In this document: positions 54,206-64,000 of the stretch, in pieces
Numbering within the stretch: the stretch's first letter is position 1
Layout: each line of letters starts with the position of its first letter
Assembly (NCBI GenBank): GCA_964019155.1
Contig: OZ025240.1
Span: 84,518,537 to 84,582,536, forward strand
Length of the DNA stretch: 64,000 nt
Reading direction: 5' to 3'
Source of the DNA: Osedax fenrisi
Lineage: Eukaryota > Annelida > Polychaeta > Sabellida > Siboglinidae
Notes under the pieces: model-generated
Seen by the model: only the letters and a program-made list of their open reading frames with translations
The model's database searches: none
What the model was told of the DNA's origin: nothing
Translations under genes and position numbers: made by a program

Positions 54206-56456
54206 TTACTGTAATAAATGTCAGATAAATAATTAAGAATGCAAGATTATCTTGAAGATATAATAAACGAACAACACATTAGATAATATATAATCGTATT
54301 TAAATATTCGGTTATAGAACGTAATCTGAACATTAAAAATTAAAAATCAGCACGTTATATTCTATTTAAAAAATAGCGCTAGAAAAATATCTTAGTAGTA
54401 TATCGGGTGTAATATTAGATAACTATCATATTCTTTATAATAGTGTATATCAATAATTATTTTTAGCATGACTTATGCACTATAAAAGGAAATATAAAGT
54501 GGATAATGTATATTAGTTATATTATTAGTTTGAAATATATAGTATGAATATGTGGATTAATTGTAATTCACAATCCTAATATCATAATTAGGTGCCGATA
54601 ATATTTAATATGGCATGCATCTTTTATGTGCGGATTTTAATTTTCAATACACGAATTTCGCACAGATTTTCAATATTCGGAAAATTATAGGTAACTTACA
54701 ATAAATTTAATATTTCTTATTTGTTAACAGTATTATTAATAAATTATAATTATAAAGTATGACTCACAAAACATAATTAACTACAACGTGTAACCGACGA
54801 AATAATATACTATACTTCATATAAATATGGCATCATTAATTCAGATACACGAGTAAAATTATTATAATTTATATTTATTCTAGCACATTTCATTCTATAT
54901 ATAATAGTTTTCATAACATATACCTAAACAGATCATGATAGATATTTGTTAATAAACAATAATTAGATAAGTTAAATATAAATTGAATATTATTTAATTC
55001 TAAATAAATTTATAATATAATTTGATGCTTCATAAAAAATTTCAATTGTTCACAAATTAAATTAATTATTAATAATTATATTATATTATAATTATATGGT
55101 TTTAAACATTTAAATTTCTAATATAATTAAAAATTGTAAATATACGTATTAATATAGAATATAATATATTAATATGGACTTAGTTTATGAAATAGTGTAT
55201 TATTTAAATTGAGATAAATAAATTTTATAAAAAAAATTATTTAAAATAAGTATTATAACATTAATACGAAATGAAAACTATATATAAATAATATATAATT
55301 GAACTTATGATTTTAAATATATTTATTTAGTATAAAACTACTTACAGGGGGAAATCGTACAGTAGTCCTTTTTCGTTTACATGGCATTTTCAAGATTTAT
55401 AACTTTAAACAAAACAGGATGTTGATCTATGATAACATAATAGGAACCCCCTTTATCAATAATGTTAATATATCGACAAAGATAATTAAATATTTGCAAC
55501 ATTGATATTTAATTTGCTAATACCAAGGACATGTCCATGGTAATATTTATAATGTTTTATTATTAATATATACATTTAAACAAGGTTATTGGAAAACTTT
55601 TAAGTATACATGAGTAATGAATCGAAGAGATAATATAAAGTATACACCTTTGATATGATAAACACTGGACCCGTGTCACTGGTGTGTCACTAATTATCTC
55701 ATAAATTGCTATTGCCTAGGCATATAGCAGCAAGCTTGCTCCTATATTGAATTCCTTAATTGTGATCATTAAATCTAAACAATATTTAAATTTAATTATG
55801 CTAATTACACTATATATAATCCTATTCATTGGTTAATACTTCACATTTAGAATTAAGTTTAGAAATTACACGTTAAAGAAACACTTCAAATATAAAATAT
55901 AAAATGTTTTAGAATATCTAATAAGAGTTACATGTGATAAAATATTAAAAAAATATATATATATAACTATACACTATACATATATGGGGTCTTAAACATA
56001 TAATTGATTAATTATATAATTAATATATATATATATATATATATATCTTAAATTCAGTATATTATCTACACACATATATATTCTTATAAATATATAAATA
56101 CCTTTTTATATTAACACATTAATATTAAATAGGTAATTAGTTCATAATTATTAGTTAGGTATACATTCCTTCTATATAATTGGGTAGACCAATTAAGAGA
56201 TAAATCGATAATCTCGACATCGAATAATAGATCTATAAATATAAACACTATAGTGTATATAGGTAGAACCTAGTATAACCTACGTGTTTTTATCTATACA
56301 ATAATTCAGCATGTGTTGGTTTACAATTAACTAATCGTTTACGCTGATATCCTATACTTATCGAGTCTACCAGATTCCAAACCAGTTACGATACATTCAT
56401 TAAATGTATTATTTTGTCAAATATATAAGTAACTAATAATTATTAAACACTATTAA

Positions 56457-56496
<40 letters not shown>

Positions 56497-57029
56497 TAAA
56501 CCTATATAATTAAATGTATTTAGTCTTAAGGATATAAGTAACTAATATAATTATTAGTTAATTATATCAGTTACTTATATCTTTGAGAAAATAATACATT
56601 TAATTAATATACCGTAACGATTTTGGAAACCTAGTAGACTCGATATTAAATACCCTTGTAATTATCAGTACCACATTATATCTCTAAGGACACGTCCTTG
56701 ATATATCTCTATTTATAGAGGTCATAACCTCTTGCAAAAAATTATCATATCTTCTTAAATCTCAAGTTAGTTCATACCATATATGGTATGATAGCGTATA
56801 TGATAGTGTATATGGTAGCTCTATAGAGCTAGAGATACATTTTTCTCTAGCTCTATGGTTCATACCGGTGAATATAAGTAGTGCCGTATATTATTTAACT
56901 ACTCTAGTAAATATAGTATATATATACCCTGTAGGGTCTACAGGTTTATAGCAATGAATAGTTCCTTCTTTCGCGAAGTTCAGAAGTGTATTGATGAGAA
57001 ATGAGTAGGTTAACGCATTCATTGGGCAC

Positions 57030-57148
57030 TGTACAATTTACATTGTACAGTGTACATAGTACAGTGTACAATGTACAATGTACATTGTACATTGTACATT
57101 GTACACTGTACAATGTACACTGTACATTGTACATTGTACAATGTACAT
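57030..57148. repeat. Array of TGTACA palindromes
   Basis: TGTACA or GTAC recurs every 9-10 bp about a dozen times (ACAATGTACA/ACATTGTACA/ACAGTGTACA). Each unit is a palindrome and neighbouring units are also mutually inverted. The ORF over it is an artefact. Confidence 0.85.
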
Positions 57149-57399
57149 AGTATACCATACATCAACATACATCGTATGCAAGTCCGCAATTCATAGTAAT
57201 AACAAATATGTATCTAAGGATGCTTCTCGAAATATTTTCTAATGATATATGTATTATATAGTTAGATAATAAACTACTATTGAATACATCAGCATGCCTG
57301 GTTGTATCGTACACGACTTGTATGTCCTACTGTGTAGGTTGGCAGTGGGCTTTATCCAAGGTCAAAGTTAGCGTCACCTTGCCGACCCGTTAATTAGTA

Positions 57400-57865
57400 T
57401 AATACCAAAGATTTTGCGAAGCAAAGATATAACACTCCCTATGCATGCAACGTAATTTAGTAATATACCCAACCGCTGCTAGCAGTAGTATCGAAATCAC
57501 TGAAATAGATTTAGGTTCGGTTCTGTTTGCATACAACAATGTTTTCATTGCTCTATTAAATTACATGCAATATAAATTAGCTTTTACTCACTAAATATAT
57601 ACTTATAGCATTTAAAACATACATATCATATTTGTTTGTTATATATTAGTAATGAACACTTAGTTTTCATCATATAAATATTAATTCAAAGCATATTATT
57701 TAACATTTTAAAAGTGTATAGTTAAATACGAATTTACATTATAAACAACGCATAGTTCCTAAAAGTAACCCGCTATAGGTGGCACCAGGGTATTTTGTAT
57801 ACAAATTCGAATTACACGATTTCGCGTAAGTGTTATATCTTTCCTTCGGAAAATCTTTGATAATA
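57400..57865. mobile_element. 467-bp MITE family, copy 2
   Basis: Same ends, interior and orientation as 33614-34080, with only scattered single-base differences. Flanked by TAATA. Confidence 0.85.
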
Positions 57866-59071
57866 CTATAAGTACTATGTGTGAATCCATAATAATTCAA
57901 GTTATAGATTCAAAGTAATTGCAAATGACATTGGATTCCGCGGTGAATAACGTGATATTAAGAAGTTGATATAATTAGATTATAAAAGATTATATAAATT
58001 AAGTTATATAACTGATATCGATGACATAACGTTCGTCGGACTCGCTTATACACTCGCTATATCTGTAATGGTTACTTTTTGTACTCTGGGCTACATACCT
58101 TTCAGTTATATATTTTTATTTATATTTCAATAGCTGTCAAATAAAATGCATTCATATTTTAAATTGTATTTCTATATATTTTATTAAAAATACGAATTTT
58201 TATAAAATAGGTTTGAATTGAACGATGTTTTTTATATTATATAATATAATTATATAAATATGTATATCAATACTTCAAATGAAAATAATATGTATTAAAT
58301 TATAATATGAATTGGGATAAATATAATCATATTGAAATAATTGTTTTAAAACGAGTTTTTGTATTGATTTTTGTATCAAATTTAAATTTGTACTCCTGTG
58401 CCATGATGTAATACGATAAAATCACTCAAGCGGAAAATAAAAGTTCCACCCAATATGCATCAGCAGTACTGTCCTGCTAATACATAACGTATAATATATA
58501 CGTATAGTAGGTACTGTATACATATATAAGTTACATAAATATATTATCGTGTAGCACCAATGGAGCTACATTGACAATAGACGGACAAAGTGAAAAGGAG
58601 ATAAAAAATAAGAGTAGCGACAGCAAATTCGGCTCTGGTAAACCTAAGTACAATATGTAAAAGCAGACTCATCTCATTATAATGACGCATACGTATACCT
58701 ACGTAGGTACCAAGATAAACTTATACAAATCTCTGATACTCTCTATTATATTATATGGTTGTGAAACATGTACATTAAATGAAACCATAGAGAAAATAAT
58801 AAATACATATGAATCTAATTCATACTAGGAATCTCATACCGAGAAAGGAAAACGAATATTTACAATTGATAAATCAGTATATGAAATTATTAGCTCAATT
58901 CGAAAATAATTATATGCGCTTGATAATTTTCTAAAATTATTATTTTCATAATTATCATCATTATTATTGTATCTGTAGCAGATATGTTTAATGTATTTTA
59001 CGTGGCATATATGTCACATATACTTCGTATGAGAAGTAACGTATATTGTTTAATATCCTATAGTATACTAT

Positions 59072-59112
<41 letters not shown>

Positions 59113-59304
59113 ACTTAGGGTAACTAATTGTAACCTACTGGGTAACTTATAGTTAGGAGAAAGTAACGCAATACGGACACATTACCAATAAATGGTCCTA
59201 ACATTTTATGACTCAATATTTGTATTCAAAAATTATAATATATTAATATTTTATGATTATAGATATTATTGTGGTTTTAAAATTGTATTTAATCTTGTTA
59301 TTCA

Positions 59305-59390
59305 ATAGATAACAGGGGTGTCCGTATTCAGTACCCATGTACGAATACGGATAACCTGTATTATAATACGGACACCCTATATACCACAAG
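59305..59390. repeat. Foldback with TGTCCGTATT arms
   Basis: GGGGTGTCCGTATTCAGTAC and an inverted GTATTATAATACGGACACCC pair. Further copies near 59165 and 59640-59690 suggest a dispersed element. Confidence 0.55.
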
Positions 59391-60967
59391 ATAAATTATA
59401 TATTATTTATGAACCAATCAGATAAATTATAATTACATTATTTATAATTAATTTTATGAATAATTTAATATAATTTAAATAGTAATTAATTTATTAATTT
59501 GTATTATTTTATTAATTAATAATACAAGTTAAGTATCTAAATAATAAACATTTAACTTCATTGGTGGTATTAATATTAATATGCACGCGATTTTTATGAA
59601 AATCAGAATATTTCAGACGCTGCGCGCTGATTGGTTATAGGGTGTCCGACGGACACTGTCCATATTAAGACACATATAGTGTCCGTATTAGGGATTTATA
59701 TGACCTCTAGATAAATGATTATAATTTAATTAATATTTGATACAAAATATAGAAATTATTTATATTATGTTTAGAATGCTTTATTTTTTAATAATATATT
59801 GTATGTTTTATATCGATACATTTGTATATTCTAAAAAGGTTTTAAGTTGCATTTTTTTTCATAAATTTAAAAACATAATAAAAAATCAGTTTATGGGATA
59901 TGTCAGCACTATTTTGAATAATTAAAAAATAAAAAATACTTATTTAGACTATTTATATAATTATGAATGATATATTAATTTAAATTTTTGTTTGTAGGAT
60001 GTATGGTTTCTGAGATACCGAGAGTATCCGTATTCGGTTAATTTCCCTATATATTTATACATATATAACTATATATATAACATATATGTATAACATATAT
60101 ATAACATATATATAACATATATGTGAACATATACGATATAGCCTATATCATATAGGCTATACCTACATGTCTAGGTGAATGGGGGGTAATTGGTGGACTA
60201 TCTGTGGACCTCAATGAAGTTCATGTTTTAATGATTTGAAATTGGGGGAGAACATTCCAAAAATAATTATTTTGTTTAAAGATATATATGAAAAATAATC
60301 TAATAAAATATATCTATTAAATATATAGTATTTCAATATCATTTATTATGAAATAATCTGATTTTTTGTGTGTATAAAATTTCAAAAGTGGGAGGTTAAA
60401 AAAATAGTGGGTGAATTTCCTATAAATACTACTTTAAAAAGGCACTTATTAAATGTGTGTATAGTATGAGATCTGACAATGTATTCTAGGTTAATTGTTG
60501 TTGAATGAATATAGGTAATAATTTAATATTATTCTTAATAATGCTGAATAATTTTATCTTACGAATAGACCTACGTCGTAGGTTCTACGTTGTTTATATT
60601 ATAATCAATAAATTAATATTGGAACATAGTATACTAATAGTAATTTATTTAATAATTCTAAATATAAAAATTGAATTGGTATTACTATGACCAAATATTT
60701 GTCTGATGGTAAAAATATTGGCTATGAAATAGAAAGTAATATCTGTTAATATTTCATCTGTTCAAATAAAAATTAAATATAACAAAGTTGGATAAGTATA
60801 TTTCTATTGAAACTATAATTACATGTTACCTTATCCTTTATAACTTGAATTGCATATATGCAATTCAAGATAATATTATATTTAGGATTTACAATTACGA
60901 TTACGATATAGGATATAAATTAATAACGTAATATATTAATCATAATTCGATGAATGGCGAAATGCAG

Positions 60968-61030
60968 CTCGGCCTAAAAATCCTTTAAGGGCGGGTGGGA
61001 GTGGGGGCGGTCGGTCGGGGTAGTCGTGTT
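60968..61030. promoter_or_regulatory. G-rich island with GC boxes
   Basis: GGGCGGGTGGGAGTGGGGG and CGGTCGG stand out from AT-rich flanks. About 120 bp downstream is a potential first exon at 61149. Promoter role is inferred. Confidence 0.3.
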
Positions 61031-61148
61031 TTTACTAGTTTTACCATTTACTCTTCGTATTAATTATACTTATATATCGGGATTATAACCCTTATAATAC
61101 TTAAATTAAAGATATTATATCCCTCGTATTAGACTTTCTCATATAATA

Positions 61149-61169
61149 TGTCTGTACATCCACAACAGG
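61149..61169 (+). CDS. Candidate short first coding exon
   Basis: ATG opens MSVHPQQ and is followed at once by a consensus-like donor CAG|GTAGGA. No following exon was recognised, so this is only a possibility. Confidence 0.2.
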
Positions 61170-62037
61170 TAGGATTTATTATTATGTATTATTATATACA
61201 ACATTTATTATTATGTAATATAGTACATATAGGTACCTATATATTATTATTATCCTATTTTGAAAGGCTTAAAAGCTTAAAATCTTAGAAGATAACATAT
61301 TGATAAATAACAGCATGCAAGGGAAGTCGGATTTATTATTTTAAAAATGGAATGTATTTCTTATACTTGATAATTTTTAAAGATATCTAAATTACTAGAC
61401 ATTTTCCAGGTACATTACGTATTTATTAATAAACTTTTAATTTATAAATAAACATCTATATTTTCTGGTACGCCTATGTGTGTAAAATATAGCAAGGAAA
61501 TCATTAAGAAATAACGAAATAAAATGAAAATCACCATATATGATATTTCTATATATATTCTCTATAGAGAGATCATTATTTAATATCAAAGAGTTATATT
61601 TAATAGACATTAAGATGCCAAGAGAACAAAAACGTAATATAATAAGCCAGGTTACTAAATATAATCATAAATATTAGCAAATATAAGTGTATTATTATAA
61701 TAAGAAGATAATAAAAACAAGGATATTCCAAGAAAGTTTTTTGTAAAACTAAATGAAATATACATTTTTAATAGCATATTAATTTAGTTATTTTAATAAA
61801 ATTATTTCACGTGTATTACATATATATGTCGCCCCTATAGGGGCATCGCAGGGTGATTAAAAATGGGGGGGTCATATATGTTGTGTGGTCTATTAAAACG
61901 GGTTGTATGGTGGAGGGAATTTCATAGAGTGGGACCTGCGCTAGGGTTAACCCTAGTGCTAACCCCCGAAATAATATATTGATTTATGGATTATAGAGAG
62001 CACACGTAATTTACACCTGAGGGAGAAGGGTAGCCAC

Positions 62038-62591
62038 TAGGGATATAAATGATGACGAGCTTTTGATGCCGAGCCGAGACTATTGGTTTTTGATGCCGAG
62101 CCGAGACTTTCATTTTCTGAAAAAAAAAACGAGCCCGAGCCGAGACTCTAGCCAAACGAGCCCGAGCGGAACAGATACTCTAGTCAAACGAGCCCGAGCC
62201 GAGTTGAGACTTTTACAAAACATTACCGAGTCGAAATGATGATTTTTTGAAATTACATTTTATTACTAATTTTTATATATTTCACATTTACATCAATTTA
62301 AAAAAATAATCTGCGCCAACTTCGCGATTCAGTGAATAATAATGTAAATTTCATCTAGTGGTGTAAATAATACCGAGCTTTTTGATGCCGAGCCGAGACT
62401 TTTGGTTATTGATGCCGAGCCGAGACTTTCATTTTCGGAAAAAAAACAAGCCCGAACCGAGACTCTAGCCAAGCGAGCCCGAGCCGAGCTAAGACTCTAA
62501 CAAAACGAGCCCGAGCCAAGTTGAGACTTTAGGTAACTCAGACTGAGACTGCATCATGCTTTAGATTTCACTGGCATCATTTACATCACTA
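62038..62591. mobile_element. Non-autonomous hAT element, copy 2 (554 bp)
   Basis: Left end TAGGGATATAAATGATGACG and right end GGCATCATTTACATCACTA, flanked by the perfect 8-bp duplication GTAGCCAC (62030-62037, 62592-62599). The arms carry many GAGCCGAGACT/CGAGCCCGAGCC units. The left arm is partly duplicated (62090-62210 versus 62385-62530). Same family as 40832-41260. Confidence 0.9.
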
Positions 62592-63667
62592 GTAGCCACA
62601 TACGATATTATTGATGAGATGTTGTATACAACATGTATACTATAGTATACTCTATAGAGTGATCCAGTCGAGTTATTCAGTAAGTATACTATAGTGCGTA
62701 TTGATAAATGGATAAACAGATTTAGTGGAGCTTTAGCAGGAAGTAGATTCAGAATAATATAATACTATAATTGTAACATTATAGTTATAACGAATAGGTG
62801 TATAGATAGACGCATATATAATAGGTATAATATATAAGAACAATATCAATAATGTGGTATGTTACTATTAGCAAATAATTCCCGAAGGATTCGCAAAATA
62901 TTTTCTATTAGTAAAATATACTTTAGGGGAGGGAAGGGGATAGTGGCCGATGAGGTAGTAGTGGTCGTTTTAATTAACGCTTAAACGGTGATTGATAGGA
63001 TAAAAAGTTCTATATACAATATTTAGATAATCAAAATATCTATAATATATAGTACACATTTTTTTTTTAATAATTAATAAATTACTCTAATTTATTATAT
63101 AATAATTTGTTTGTCAAATTTTGACAAAAAACATGATTATATATATTTATGCCTATTTATATGTAAGAGTATGTGTATATATAATTAAATCATTGAATCA
63201 AATAAGGTACGTATGCATCATAAATATAATTATTTAATATTACATAATTAAAAAAATATAAATCGAATACATTACAAGACACCTATAGCATTTTCTGGTA
63301 CTAGCGGCCACTACTACGGCCTTGCCTTATTTTAGTGCTTTTTTAATGCCTAATAAAATGTTTATATTATTAGGTTAAACACTTTATATATAAAAGTGAA
63401 ATCACAGTATTCTAGAACTATATGATTTCTAGCTTATTCAAAAAAATAATAGCCTACAATTATGTATTTATCGATATATTAGACATCTTCTGAGACATAT
63501 TAATTATCGGTCACTACTCCCTCCCCTCCCCTAATTTTTATACATCTGCCACTGTATTTGGTTAAACCAAATAGTTATATCGTGAACCAGTAGATATCTA
63601 AATATAGATATAAGTAGGTATTATATACACGTATACTTTTTAATATAATAATAAGTATATATTCTAC

Positions 63668-63668
63668 T

Positions 63669-63720
<52 letters not shown>
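63668..63720. repeat. TA microsatellite
   Basis: TA dinucleotides with one AA interruption. Confidence 0.9.
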
Positions 63721-63723
<3 letters not shown>

Positions 63724-63954
63724 CTATATTCTATAGGATAATTATCCTATGCATATTATAAATATTCGCTGGTATGTCAACGATTATAGAAATTTCGTTT
63801 TCGTATAATTCATCTAAATATTAAAATTCATATTAGAAACCGGATATTTATTTATATCGCCTTGACTACGAGAATTCGTGTAAATTTAAAACCGTAAATT
63901 CTGTAAAATTTTGAGTTTCGTCGCTCATCTCACATCTCGCCATATCGACCTATT

Positions 63955-64000
63955 GTATTACGTCACTACTCGTGGATAACAAACATGGCCGCCACGCAAA
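63955..64000 (+). promoter_or_regulatory. Candidate promoter and gene start at the window edge
   Basis: ATTACGTCAC (CRE-like) is followed by AACATGGCCGCCAC, where the ATG at 63985 opens MAATQ and the complement GGCGGCCATGTT resembles a YY1 site. On the minus strand an ATG at 63943 opens MARCEMSDETQNF. The sequence ends before either can be tested. Confidence 0.3.

Larger units (their letters stand above)
52601..57399. other. AT-rich, transposon-scattered region without recognised genes
   Basis: Holds a partial MITE (52643-52740), GATATCGGG-type elements (53255-54140), TA arrays near 54162-54200 and 56459-56493, and the TGTACA array at 57030-57148. Confidence 0.55.
57866..64000. other. Right-hand gene-poor region
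   Basis: AT-rich. Contains the TGTCCGTATT inverted repeats (59305-59390), a hAT element (62038-62591), a TA run at 63668-63720, and two weak candidate gene starts (61149, 63985). No coding exon that I can confirm. Confidence 0.5.

Noticed and set aside
59737..60690. Short hydrophobic ORFs in the right-hand region
   Set aside because: AT-rich composition gives Ile/Leu/Phe-rich frames by chance; no motif, splice site or promoter context supports them.

Overview
This window is nuclear DNA from an intron-rich eukaryote, most likely an invertebrate animal. Its proteins align closely with the human orthologues I recall, the genes are split into many short exons, and intergenic and intronic DNA is very AT-rich and full of microsatellites, minisatellites, SINE-like copies and short DNA transposons. 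Coding exons are clearly more GC-rich than their surroundings. I cannot name the species. No prokaryotic or viral operon structure is present.

Four protein genes can be assembled by joining exons whose splice phases agree. (1) 1-5936, plus strand: the last four exons of an RS-domain (splicing-type) protein that I do not recognise. (2) 6308-11145, minus strand: a complete six-exon IMP3 gene of 183 aa (U3 snoRNP / small-subunit processome). (3) 12729-36870, plus strand: a complete 29-exon CEBPZ (Noc1/Mak21) gene of 1029 aa, whose yeast relative acts in 60S ribosome assembly. (4) 42341-47824, minus strand: DRAP1 (NC2 alpha), the histone-fold transcription corepressor, complete except for its first short exon. 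It carries an unusually long C-terminal tail with a 14-residue repeat.

IMP3 and CEBPZ, both ribosome-biogenesis genes, stand head to head across 1.58 kb of palindrome-rich DNA. IMP3 and the RS-protein gene converge on a back-to-back poly(A) signal. The right-hand quarter (about 48-64 kb) has no gene that I can support, only AT-rich DNA, transposon copies and two weak candidate gene starts at 61149 and 63985.

The mobile DNA includes two copies of a non-autonomous hAT element with 8-bp target duplications, two nearly identical 467-bp MITEs, two related tRNA-derived SINEs plus a third tRNA-like head, and a 1.5-kb inverted-terminal-repeat element in the RS gene. Two other patterns stand out. In CEBPZ, 23 of 28 introns have T at donor position +3 (19 begin GTTA). 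Many CEBPZ introns also end in their own private C-rich minisatellite just before the 3' splice site.
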